NCBI GenBank assembly: GCA_938004375.1
Contig: CALKWH010000291.1
Location: 1 to 16,554, forward strand
DNA from: an uncultured Pseudomonadota bacterium
GTDB taxonomy: Bacteria; Myxococcota_A; Polyangia; HGW-17
Direction of reading: 5' to 3'
DNA length: 16,554 nucleotides
The position numbers were made by a program, and so were the translations under genes. How positions within the stretch are numbered: the stretch's first letter is position 1; each line of letters begins with the position of its first letter. A model generated the notes under the pieces. The model did not search any database and had not been told where the DNA came from. It worked only from the letters and a program-made list of their open reading frames with translations. Positions 1 through 6,382 of this stretch are shown here, piece after piece.

Positions 1-27
1 GTGGCCCGATGTCAGGGCCCGACCGCC

Positions 28-56
28 TTGACCGCGCCGAAGCGTTGGAATACCGT
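28..56 (+). promoter_or_regulatory. Possible promoter of the HEAT-like lipoprotein gene
   Basis: TTGACC (28-33) and TACCGT (51-56) are separated by 17 bp. They place a start near base 62, just ahead of the Shine-Dalgarno at 67-73. The -35 is good, but the -10 matches the sigma70 consensus at only three positions, so this is tentative. A short GGCCC/GGGCC stem at 3-7/15-19 may belong to the end of an upstream gene outside the window. Nothing else is recognisable in bases 1-79. Confidence 0.3.
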
Positions 57-79
57 GAGCGGGTCAAAGGAGAATCCCC

Positions 80-1174
80 ATGCGACAGGCCTCCCTCCTC
101 GTTCCGATGCTGTCCTTCGTGATCGCCGCGCTCCCCGCCTGCCGAGGCAACGATCCCCGCGCGCCCGGGAAGGCGCCGGCGAACGCCGGATCCACCAGCG
201 CCGACGCCCCTGGGAAGGAGGAGCCCGTCGACCGCCTCGTGGCCCGCCTGAACGCCGACGACCCCCAGGCGCCGCAGGCCCGCGACGCGCTGCTCGCGCG
301 CTGGAAGCGCCTCACCGACGCCGAGCGCGCCACGGCCGCCGACGCGGTCCTGGGCTGGTTCGGGCGGAACCTCGCCCGGCTGCCCGAGGGAGGCGCCCGG
401 CTGCTGCCGCAGGTGCTCGCCCTCGTGGCGCCGGCCGCCTCCGAGTCCGCGCTGGCCGGGTTCGCCCGGGCCCACGCCGCCCGCGTCCTCGTGGGAGCCC
501 ACGCGGACCTCGCGCCAGCCGCCCTGGCCGGGGTCGAGGCCTATGCGCCCCACCTGCGCCTCGAGCTGGTGGCCGGCGCGCTCCTGGCCTGGGACGTCAC
601 CCTGCCCCGGGCGCGGCAGGAGGCGCTGCTCGCGTGGATCGTCGAATACACCGCGGGCCCCGAGCGCAAGAAGGCCGGCGAGGTCATCTTGAAGAACCTG
701 CAGGTGAAAGAAAAGATCAGCCTCGAGGCCGTGCGCGCCCTGGGGCTGCTCCGGGCCGACGGTGCGGTGGACTTCTTGCGCCTGTTCGTGCAGATGGACG
801 TCCCCGCGGACTTGCGCCGGGCCTGCGTCGAGGCCATCGGCGAGATCACCGACGACCCCGCCGCCGTGGACGCCCTCGTCGAGCTGGCCCGGCCGCTGTT
901 CCTGTCCCTGGTGGCCGGGGATCCGTTGAAGGCCGACCTCCTCGAGCGGGCCCGCTGGGCGCTGACGGGGCTCGAGAAGGCGCGCGCCTGCAAGCTCCCC
1001 CCGAGGGAGTACACCGCCTTGCGCCAGGCCTACCGCGCCAAACCCGCCGCCGCCCTCGCCGACCAGCGGACGACCGCCCTGCCGGCCCTGGTGCGGCTCA
1101 TGCACTGCGCCGACCCGAAGAAGACCCGCGCCGACGTCCCCGCCGCCGACCGCAAGGCCGCCGGAGTGGATTGA
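80..1174 (+). CDS. Predicted lipoprotein with HEAT-like alpha-helical repeats
   Basis: The 364-residue product starts with a hydrophobic signal ending in a lipobox (L18-P-A-C21), so it is probably lipidated and envelope-anchored. A Pro/Ala-rich tether (about 22-50) follows. The rest is Ala/Leu/Arg-rich helical sequence, and residues about 225-300 read like HEAT/armadillo-type repeats (helix pairs around VDFLRLF, LRRACVEAIGEITDD and AAVDALVELA). No catalytic motif is visible. HEAT-like repeats usually serve as protein-interaction scaffolds; that role is inference here. The start is fixed by AAAGGAG seven bases ahead of the ATG. The tag gene follows 42 bp later on the same strand and may be co-transcribed. 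A second reading frame is open across the whole gene from base 1, but it is a low-complexity Arg/Pro/Gly shadow typical of GC-rich DNA. Confidence 0.8.
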   Translation: MRQASLLVPMLSFVIAALPACRGNDPRAPGKAPANAGSTSADAPGKEEPVDRLVARLNADDPQAPQARDALLARWKRLTDAERATAADAVLGWFGRNLARLPEGGARLLPQVLALVAPAASESALAGFARAHAARVLVGAHADLAPAALAGVEAYAPHLRLELVAGALLAWDVTLPRARQEALLAWIVEYTAGPERKKAGEVILKNLQVKEKISLEAVRALGLLRADGAVDFLRLFVQMDVPADLRRACVEAIGEITDDPAAVDALVELARPLFLSLVAGDPLKADLLERARWALTGLEKARACKLPPREYTALRQAYRAKPAAALADQRTTALPALVRLMHCADPKKTRADVPAADRKAAGVD

Positions 1175-1216
1175 CCCCGACCGAGATGTCGCACCCCACG
1201 AAAGAGGAGGCCCCCG

Positions 1217-1816
1217 ATGTCCCTTGAACGCTGTCCCTGGGTGAACCTGTCCCAGCCCGATTACGTGGCCTACCACGACCACGAGTGGGGCGTGCCGGTG
1301 CACGACGACCGGCGCATGTTCGAGTTCCTCGTGCTGGAATCGGCCCAGGCGGGGCTGAGCTGGTACACCGTCCTGCGCAAGCGGGAAAACTATCGGAAGG
1401 CCTTCGACGACTTCGACCCGGAGAAGGTGGCCCGCTACGACGAGGAGAAGATCGCCGCCCTGCTGCAGAACCCGGGGCTCATCCGCAACCGGGCGAAGAT
1501 CGCCGCCGCCGTGAACAACGCCGCGCGGTTCCTGGAGGTCCGGGACCGGTTCGCCAGCTTTTGCGACTACCTCTGGCGCTTCGTCGACGGCACGCCGATC
1601 GTGCACGAGCTCCATAACCTGGCCGACTATCCGGCCCGGAGCCCGGAGTCCGACGCGCTGGCCGCCGACCTGAAGGCCCGCGGCTTCAAGTTCCTGGGCT
1701 CCACGATCTGCTACGCCCACCTGCAGGCCACCGGCCTGATCAACGATCACACCATGAGCTGCTTCCGTCGCCGGGAGCTGGTCGATCAGACCGGCGCCCT
1801 CAGTCGTCGCCCTTGA
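1217..1816 (+). CDS. tag: DNA-3-methyladenine glycosylase I (Tag)
   Basis: This 199-residue protein removes 3-methyladenine from alkylated DNA, the first step of base-excision repair in the cytoplasm. It is collinear with Escherichia coli Tag (187 residues). The zinc-site ligands of the family are all present: Cys6 (RCPWV), His20 (YHDHEWG), and His178/Cys182 (NDHTMSC), with the same four-residue spacing as E. coli His175/Cys179. The base-recognition residues Glu41 (LESAQAGLSW) and Trp49 are also conserved, as is the GFKFLGSTICYAHLQATGLINDH block. A strong Shine-Dalgarno (GAGGAGG, about 1206-1212) precedes the ATG. The 3' end overlaps the end of rsgA, on the opposite strand, by 17 bp. The C-terminal tail after Cys182 is slightly longer than usual and basic. 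Confidence 0.97.
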   Translation: MSLERCPWVNLSQPDYVAYHDHEWGVPVHDDRRMFEFLVLESAQAGLSWYTVLRKRENYRKAFDDFDPEKVARYDEEKIAALLQNPGLIRNRAKIAAAVNNAARFLEVRDRFASFCDYLWRFVDGTPIVHELHNLADYPARSPESDALAADLKARGFKFLGSTICYAHLQATGLINDHTMSCFRRRELVDQTGALSRRP

Positions 1817-2951
1817 GCCGGCGGATCAGGCGGCCCTCGTCCGAGAGCGCGCCCCAGCGGCGCTGGGACTGCCGGTACAGGCGGGCGTCGGCGCGCAGGG
1901 CGTTGGACCGGGCTTCGCGCAGCAACTTGTGCCAGGCGTCGAGGCGGTCGGCCGAGAGATCCCCCGCCTCCACGGCCGCGCGCACCGCGCAGCCAGGTTC
2001 GCCCTCGTGGGCGCAGTCTGCGAACCGGCAGCCCACGGCCAGGGCCTCGAGGTCCGAGAACACGCGGTCCAACCCCTCCTCGTCGGCCAGCCCGAGCTCG
2101 CGCATCCCGGGCGTGTCGAGCATGAGCCCGCCGCCGGGCAGCCGCACCAACTGCCGGTGGGTGGTCGTGTGTCGCCCCCGCTGGTCGTGCTCGCGCACGG
2201 GGGCCGTGTCGAAGCGCGCCTCGCCCAGCAGCGCGTTGAGGATCGTGGACTTCCCCGCGCCCGAGGAGCCCACCAGCGCCGAGGTCCTCCCCGGGCGCCG
2301 GGCGGCCGCCCCGAGGGCGTCCAGCCCGTCCCCGTTGAGCGCGCAGGTCACCAGCACCTCGACGCCGGGACACGCGAGCCGCGCCTCGTCGGCGCAGGCC
2401 TCCGCGTCGTCGTTGAGCGCGCCCGGGACGCACAGGTCCGCCTTGTTCAGCACCACCAGCGGCTGGGCGCCGCCGGCCCACACCCGGGCCACCAGCCGCT
2501 CGAGCCGGCGCACGTTGTAGTCGCCGTCGAGGCCGCAGACGACGAACACGACGTCCACGTTGGCCGCGACGACCTGGGTGGCCGCCGCGCGTCCGGCCGC
2601 CGTCCGCGTGAAGCTCGAGCGTCGCGGCAGCACCGCCTCGATGACGGTGGGCGCGCGGTCGTCCGCCGGGATCCGGGCGGCCACCCAGTCCCCCACGGCG
2701 GGCAGGGCGGCGATGTCGGCGACCGCGCCGCGCAGGCGGCCGGAGAGCCGCGCCTCGCGGAGCCCGCCGGCGCAGAACAGTTCGTAGGCACCGCGATGAC
2801 CGGCGCTCACCCGCGCCGGCTGTGCACCTTCGGTCGAAGGCGGTCCGCCGTCGGTGGTGGCGTTCAGTTCATTCCATTTTCGCTGAAAGTGATCGTCGAA
2901 GCCCAGGTCGTTCAGAAGGTCCTGGGTCGTAGGGTCGTGGTCTCGAGTCAT
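1800..2951 (-). CDS. rsgA: Ribosome small-subunit-dependent GTPase RsgA (YjeQ/EngC)
   Basis: This circularly permuted GTPase acts in late maturation of the 30S ribosomal subunit. From the chosen start it has 383 residues. An N-terminal OB-fold region (about 45-125) precedes the GTPase motifs in permuted order: G4 NKAD (169-172), the P-loop GSSGAGKST (228-236), the G2 region around RGRHTTTHRQ (258-267), and G3 DTPG (279-282). The C-terminal zinc finger has Cys308, Cys313, His315 and Cys321. This order is diagnostic of RsgA. The ATG at 2951 is preceded by GGGAG at good spacing. An in-frame GTG at 3017 has no ribosome-binding site and would add an unconserved Arg/Gly-rich extension, so it was rejected. 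Transcription probably starts at the promoter near 3179-3207, leaving an unusually long leader of about 220 nt. The stop codon overlaps tag convergently. Confidence 0.96.
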   Translation of the reverse strand: MTRDHDPTTQDLLNDLGFDDHFQRKWNELNATTDGGPPSTEGAQPARVSAGHRGAYELFCAGGLREARLSGRLRGAVADIAALPAVGDWVAARIPADDRAPTVIEAVLPRRSSFTRTAAGRAAATQVVAANVDVVFVVCGLDGDYNVRRLERLVARVWAGGAQPLVVLNKADLCVPGALNDDAEACADEARLACPGVEVLVTCALNGDGLDALGAAARRPGRTSALVGSSGAGKSTILNALLGEARFDTAPVREHDQRGRHTTTHRQLVRLPGGGLMLDTPGMRELGLADEEGLDRVFSDLEALAVGCRFADCAHEGEPGCAVRAAVEAGDLSADRLDAWHKLLREARSNALRADARLYRQSQRRWGALSDEGRLIRRLKGDD

Positions 2952-3016
2952 GGTCGTACTCCCGGCGCGCCCGTTCCCATCGGATCGGGCGACAGCGCCG
3001 CCGAACGGTCTTTCCA

Positions 3017-3154
3017 CCCGGCGGCCGGTTGAAGGTCTGGCATCGGCTCATGGTGCCGGTCGCGGTCTTGGGACCGCCTGCCGGCGACATCAGGCGACTA
3101 CGCAAGCTCCAACAGGGATTTGACGACGAAGAACATCCAACCTCGGGCCGCGGG
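3017..3154 (-). ncRNA. Candidate structured RNA or long structured 5' leader of rsgA
   Basis: Between the strong minus-strand promoter (3179-3207) and the rsgA start (2951), the transcript can close on itself. Read 5' to 3' on the minus strand, CCCG-CGGCC-GGTTG (3154-3146 and 3142-3138, with a CGA bulge) pairs with CAACC-GGCCG-CGGG (3031-3022 and 3020-3017, with one bulged base): 14 pairs enclosing about 107 nt. Inside is a hairpin, GCCGG..GCGGTC-CCAA-GACCGC..CCGGC. An alternative downstream stem, CCGCCG/CGGCGG (2998-3003/3019-3024), would compete with the closing stem. A closed rod with internal loops behind a housekeeping-type promoter is the general shape of 6S RNA, but no decisive sequence signature was recognised. 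It may equally be a regulatory leader of rsgA or chance pairing in GC-rich DNA. Confidence 0.3.
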
Positions 3155-3178
3155 CGCGACAGCGCCACGGGCGAAAAG

Positions 3179-3207
3179 ACCATAGTCCGCCCCCCCGGGG
3201 TTGTCAA
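3179..3207 (-). promoter_or_regulatory. Strong sigma70-type promoter upstream of rsgA
   Basis: On the minus strand a perfect TTGACA (3207-3202) and TATGGT (3184-3179) are separated by exactly 17 bp (3201-3185). The spacer contains a G-run. The predicted start is near 3172, giving a leader of about 220 nt before the rsgA ATG. It is the best -35/-10 pair in the left half of the window. Confidence 0.7.
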
Positions 3208-3261
3208 GCGCAGGGTCACCGCCGACAGGGCAAGCGCATTATGAGCGGGGAGTGATGATGG

Positions 3262-3315
3262 GGTGCTGGTGCTGGTGCTGGTGCTGGTGCTGGTGCTGGT
3301 GCTGGTGCCGGTGCC
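3262..3315. repeat. Hexanucleotide tandem repeat (GGTGCT)7(GGTGCC)2
   Basis: Seven perfect GGTGCT units (3262-3303) are followed by two GGTGCC units (3304-3315). A hexamer repeat encodes a dipeptide repeat in every frame, so the open frames through it (Cys-Trp, Leu-Val, Gly-Ala, Thr-Ser and others) are not evidence of coding by themselves. It lies 55-108 bp upstream of the rsgA -35 element. Length variation would change spacing in 6-bp steps without shifting a frame. Confidence 0.9.
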
Positions 3316-3456
3316 GGGCGACCGTGGGACCGGTCGCACGGTGGTTTCATCGCAGGGCGACGAAACGTGGTTGCCCTTTCGGGCCGGGTGTTTTCATGGC
3401 TTGGCCTCGGGCCGCGGTTCTGGTGATAATCCAGCAGTGGAGTGAATGCAGGTCAT
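3316..3456. other. Non-coding stretch with several small hairpins
   Basis: No credible gene is seen here. Three small inverted repeats lie close together: 7-bp arms GCGACCG/CGGTCGC (3318-3324/3331-3337), 9-bp arms with one mismatch (3344-3352/3358-3366), and GCCC/GGGC (3373-3376/3381-3384). None is followed by a T-tract, so they are not convincing intrinsic terminators. Confidence 0.5.
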
Positions 3457-3608
3457 AGGCGTGCCATGGAAAAACCTCCTGTCAAAGACATACGGCGCCG
3501 CGCAGCCGCGTCAAGGGAGACCGCTGCGCGGCGGCTAGTGCCGCCCTTGACCCGTCCGCTTGGGCGGCGCCTTGGAAAACTGACAGGAGGTTTTTCCATG
3601 GCACGCCT
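3457..3608. repeat. 152-bp palindromic element with perfect 28-bp inverted-repeat ends
   Basis: The left arm (3457-3484) and right arm (3581-3608) are perfect reverse complements over 28 bp. Homology continues inward imperfectly: CCCTTGAC at 3544-3551 matches its inverse at 3510-3517, and GGCGCCGC-type blocks also match. About 26 bp remain at the centre. The right arm contains the AGGAGG Shine-Dalgarno, ATG and first codons of the downstream four-helix-bundle gene. The left arm therefore carries an inverted copy of the same signals, which on the minus strand reads Met-Ala-Arg-Leu and then stop. Possible explanations are an inverted duplication of a gene start, an invertible switch, or the end of a small mobile palindromic element. 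Confidence 0.85.
3487..3514 (-). promoter_or_regulatory. Possible leftward promoter inside the palindromic element
   Basis: On the minus strand TTGACG (3514-3509) and TATGTC (3492-3487) are 16 bp apart. The start would fall near 3480, directly before the inverted copy of the ribosome-binding site in the left arm. The corresponding region of the right arm keeps TTGACC (3547-3552) but has no good -10. The better promoter therefore points away from the intact gene. The assignment is tentative. Confidence 0.35.
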
Positions 3609-3921
3609 TGTCGTTCTTCAATTCGCCACTCGCACCGCGGCCGAGATCGCCGGCACCCGGCTCGCACATCCGGTACTCGGCCGGCAGTTGGCGGCTTCGG
3701 CCAGCTCGGTTCCTCTTAATATCGCCGAGGGCGCCGGGCGCTTCGGTCGGGATCGATTACAGCATTATCGAATCGCGTACGGCAGCTGCCAGGAAGCGAA
3801 GACCACCGTGGAAATCCTGGTGCTTTCGGGGAACCTCGACCGCGAGACCGGCCGGCGCTGGTGGTCCAGCCTGCATCGCGTGGGCGGTATGATCTGGGGC
3901 CTCATGAAGTCGCTGCAGTGA
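3598..3921 (+). CDS. Four-helix-bundle protein of the 23S rRNA intervening-sequence (IVP/S23) family
   Basis: The 107-residue product carries the family signature SVPLNIAEGAGR (about 37-48) followed by the helix HYRIAYGSCQEAKTTVEI (about 56-73), and ends in a Trp-containing helix. Relatives are encoded in intervening sequences of 23S rRNA genes in spirochaetes and others, as free-standing genes in many bacteria, and as the Avd accessory protein of diversity-generating retroelements. The molecular role of the free-standing forms is not established. The length is close to the usual 110-120 residues. AGGAGG seven bases ahead of the ATG at 3598 sets the start; the open frame continues upstream to 3442, but that part is the palindrome and looks non-coding. 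No reverse transcriptase or rRNA lies nearby. The start lies inside the 28-bp right arm of the inverted repeat. Confidence 0.85.
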   Translation: MARLVVLQFATRTAAEIAGTRLAHPVLGRQLAASASSVPLNIAEGAGRFGRDRLQHYRIAYGSCQEAKTTVEILVLSGNLDRETGRRWWSSLHRVGGMIWGLMKSLQ

Positions 3922-4191
3922 GGGGCGCTTTAGTCCGGGGTGCCTGCACGCGGCAGGTCGATTCCGATTCAGTTCGAGACGGCACCGGAATCGACGAGGG
4001 GTGGCGTCGTGCGGTTTCCCAACCTCCGGAGCCCCCGGAGGCTTGCGCTAGCGAACGACGGGGGTATCCGACGACTCTCCATCCCCGAGTCGCAGTGGAG
4101 ATTCAGAATCAGTCATACAACGCATCATTGCCGTGGGCTCATAATGATCCTGCCCTGTCGCCGCCGATGAGTGTGCACACTAAAAATAGGG
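3922..4191. other. Intergenic region with a hairpin-rich start and an AT-richer right part
   Basis: No credible gene is seen. A perfect 10-bp inverted repeat, GTCGATTCCG/CGGAATCGAC (3957-3966/3986-3995), with a 19-nt loop follows the four-helix-bundle gene. It is preceded by a small CCTGC/GCAGG stem (about 3943-3956). There is no T-tract, so termination is uncertain. Base composition falls from about 4090 onwards, as expected near the promoter of the next gene. Confidence 0.5.
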
Positions 4192-4219
4192 TTGCCGATT
4201 TTGAAAATGGCGATATACA
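4192..4219 (+). promoter_or_regulatory. Probable promoter of the Cys-rich lipoprotein gene
   Basis: TTGCCG (4192-4197) and TATACA (4214-4219) are 16 bp apart in a locally AT-rich segment. The predicted start near 4226 leaves a short leader containing the GAGGAGG Shine-Dalgarno at 4231-4237. Confidence 0.45.
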
Positions 4220-4244
4220 GAATGTCATCCGAGGAGGTCGTCCC

Positions 4245-5435
4245 ATGTCCTGTTCCCCACGCCACGCCCTGTCCATAGTCCTGGCGCTGACCCTCGGCGC
4301 CTGCTCCGGCGATGGGAAGAAGCCGGCACCTGGCGGCTTCACCCAGAGGGAAATCGATTATCAGGCGCGCCTCGCCGAGGTGCTGTGTCACGAGTGGTTC
4401 TCGTGCCCGGACTGGATCCCCCGGGAGTACGCGTCCGAGGAGGCCTGCGTGACCCACCTGCGCAGCCTGGGCGTCGTGGACGGGGAGGAGTTTTACCGGG
4501 TGACCCACACCGGCGGGACGTTCGATCCCGCCGCCTTCGAGCGCTGCATGCAGCGGCGCCTCGCGCAGGGCTGCCTGGCGCCGCGCACCTACGATGCGGA
4601 CTGCGACCTCTTCCTGCAAGGCGACCGCGCCCTGGGGCAGACCTGTTTCTTCGCGAGCGAGTGCGTGGACGGATGGTGCGATCCCAGCACCTGCGAGGGA
4701 TGGTTCTGCGTGGCTCGCCGTCCCGAGGGGACGACCTGCGGCCTGGACGAGCAGTGCGAGCCCGGGCTGGTCTGCTCGCGGGCCACCGGGACCTGCGCCG
4801 CCGAGGAACGGTTCCCCGGTCCCGACGAGGCCTGCGGCCCGGCCCTCGCGTGCGGCCCCGGCCTCGCGTGCACCTCCCTCGAGGAGCCGGGCACCTGCGT
4901 CCCCTTGCCGCGAGAAGGCGAGCCCTGCGGAAATCTTCTGACCTGCGGCGGGGGCTTCGGTGGGGCCGAGGGCTGCCGAGGGATCATGGCCTGCGCCCCG
5001 GGCTTCACCTGCGCCTTCGGCGAGCTCGGCGGGACCGTCGCCCATTTCTGCACGGCCATGCGCTTCGGTGACGAGGGCGACGCCTGCCGGGACGATGGAG
5101 ACCTTTGCGACGGTTCTCAGTTGCTGCACTGCTTCATGGCCATGCTGTCGCAGTACAGCGACACGTGCGTGGCCGTGGTTCCCGCTGGCACAGCCGCCCC
5201 CCTCTGGCAGGGCGCCTGCGAGCCCAACAACGCCGACCACACCTGCTGCTGGGAGGACGCGTACTGGAGGGACGACTTCTGCCACCCCCGAAAGCGCCTG
5301 GGCGAGCGCTGCGACAACTACAAGGAGTGCTTCTCCCGGAACTGCGAAATCGAGCCCGGTGGCGCCTCGTCGGTCTGCACGCTCTACTATCCCTGCATGG
5401 TGAACAACATCAACGACGTGAATCACGAGGAGTGA
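4245..5435 (+). CDS. Cysteine-rich lipoprotein
   Basis: The 396-residue product has a signal peptide ending in a canonical lipobox (L17-G-A-C20) and is predicted to be lipid-anchored. About 38 further cysteines (near 10%) are spread along the chain, many in short modules of the type G-x-x-C-x-x-x-x-x-C with intervening EGxxC and PGLxC motifs. This resembles the small disulfide-rich repeats (Dickkopf/EGF-like in spacing) of myxobacterial surface lipoproteins. The even count fits a disulfide-bonded extracytoplasmic protein. No enzymatic motif was recognised and no function is assigned. The C-terminus ends in an odd Asn/Val-rich tail (VNNINDVN) reminiscent of the NNV linker in the esterase at the right edge. 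GAGGAGG seven bases before ATG 4245 fixes the start; the frame is open far upstream, but without supporting signals. Confidence 0.85.
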   Translation: MSCSPRHALSIVLALTLGACSGDGKKPAPGGFTQREIDYQARLAEVLCHEWFSCPDWIPREYASEEACVTHLRSLGVVDGEEFYRVTHTGGTFDPAAFERCMQRRLAQGCLAPRTYDADCDLFLQGDRALGQTCFFASECVDGWCDPSTCEGWFCVARRPEGTTCGLDEQCEPGLVCSRATGTCAAEERFPGPDEACGPALACGPGLACTSLEEPGTCVPLPREGEPCGNLLTCGGGFGGAEGCRGIMACAPGFTCAFGELGGTVAHFCTAMRFGDEGDACRDDGDLCDGSQLLHCFMAMLSQYSDTCVAVVPAGTAAPLWQGACEPNNADHTCCWEDAYWRDDFCHPRKRLGERCDNYKECFSRNCEIEPGGASSVCTLYYPCMVNNINDVNHEE

Positions 5436-5456
5436 CGACGCCTAGCCCCGGCGCCA

Positions 5457-6296
5457 TCAATAGAACATCGACAGGCCGACGGTGATCATGACGCCGGAGT
5501 CGGCAATGCCATAGTGCATGTCCTGGTAGAGGGCGAGCTCCACGTCGAGGGATGCGCCGATCTCCGACCAGCCGCCGGTGGGAATCACGACGAAGCGCAG
5601 CCCGACGGCTTCGGCGAAGGTGGTGTCGCTGTGTCCGGGGGCGGGTGCGCCGTTCTTCTTGTAGTTTCTGGACTTGTCCCAGTCGTCGTCGTCGTCGTCG
5701 GTGCCGTCGTCGAACTGCTCGTCGGGCATCCACAGATAGCCAACGCCGAAGCGGGCGTACGGCTGCAGGGCGCGGTGGGGCTCGTGGCCCCGGAACCAGT
5801 AGTAGGCGGAGCCGCCCAGGCTGATCAGGCTGGAGACGAACTGGTCGCCGTCGTTGTCATGTCCACCGCCCAGGCGCAGGTCCCCCGACAGACTGATCCG
5901 CGGGCTCAGGTGCATGTGCCCGGCGAGCAGCACGCCCATGTATGAGTCGGTCGGGTGGGTCGCGAAGAACGCGCTCATCTGGAAGGCGTAGCGCGGCTGG
6001 TAGATCCAGGAATCCGGCGCCAGCGCCGCGCCGGGCACACCCCGCGACCCAGCGGGGGCGGCGTACCCGGGGCCCGCCGGCCGACCGTCCCGGGGCGAAT
6101 CGTCGTCGAACGGGCCGAGGTCCGTCGCGCCGGCGCCCCCCCCCTTCGCGTCGGACTCGCCCACCGGGGGCGGCGTGATGGCTCCGTCGTCCTCGGGGGC
6201 CGCCTGGGCGCGGGCGTGGCCGGGCAGCCCCAGGGCCAGGGCCAGCGCGACCGTCAGGATCGGGGACAGGACGGGCAGAAGCTTGCGCGCGCTCAT
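5457..6296 (-). CDS. Small outer-membrane beta-barrel protein
   Basis: The 279-residue product has a cleavable signal peptide (residues 1 to about 30, ending ARA/QA). A disordered Pro/Gly/Asp-rich segment (31-95) leads into alternating hydrophobic/polar strands typical of an 8-10-stranded barrel (for example 103-125, 135-145, 152-170, 178-190, 228-238, 246-258, 266-279). It ends in Phe-Tyr, the C-terminal aromatic usual for BAM-inserted barrels. It resembles OmpA/opacity-type barrels without a peptidoglycan domain. A six-Asp run (200-205), from a GTC triplet repeat at 5682-5699, lies in a predicted loop and could bind divalent cations; this is inference. The start at 6296 is preceded by GAGGAG. 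It lies 86 bp downstream of the S46 peptidase on the same strand and may share its transcript, since no convincing promoter was seen in the gap. Confidence 0.8.
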   Translation of the reverse strand: MSARKLLPVLSPILTVALALALGLPGHARAQAAPEDDGAITPPPVGESDAKGGGAGATDLGPFDDDSPRDGRPAGPGYAAPAGSRGVPGAALAPDSWIYQPRYAFQMSAFFATHPTDSYMGVLLAGHMHLSPRISLSGDLRLGGGHDNDGDQFVSSLISLGGSAYYWFRGHEPHRALQPYARFGVGYLWMPDEQFDDGTDDDDDDWDKSRNYKKNGAPAPGHSDTTFAEAVGLRFVVIPTGGWSEIGASLDVELALYQDMHYGIADSGVMITVGLSMFY

Positions 6297-6382
6297 GATC
6301 ACTCCTCTTTTCGGACCGTTCGTTCGTGAACCCAGGTCCATCATCATGATAGGCCAAAACGGCGCGAAGCGGGACCAAAATT

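Noticed and set aside
1929..3032. A 367-residue plus-strand frame opposite rsgA
   Set aside because: It is a shadow of rsgA, which has all GTPase motifs in order.
3262..3315. CRISPR array suggested by regular short repeats
   Set aside because: The unit is 6 bp with no spacers; it is a simple tandem repeat. No Cas gene is in the window.
2869..3339. A minus-strand 156-residue frame upstream of rsgA with a Thr-Ser repeat
   Set aside because: The repeat comes from the hexanucleotide tract, the frame crosses the rsgA promoter and overlaps the rsgA start, and there is no supporting start signal.
3457..3608. Intrinsic transcription terminator
   Set aside because: The arms are far apart (96 bp) and contain a ribosome-binding site and start codon. 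The T-run lies within the arm before the ATG, not at the end of a stem following a gene.
3598..3921. Avd accessory gene of a diversity-generating retroelement
   Set aside because: No reverse transcriptase, template repeat or variable protein is present on either side.
4125..5426. A 433-residue open frame on the minus strand opposite the Cys-rich lipoprotein
   Set aside because: It lacks a signal, start context or recognisable motifs. The plus strand has a lipobox, a strong Shine-Dalgarno and a regular Cys pattern.
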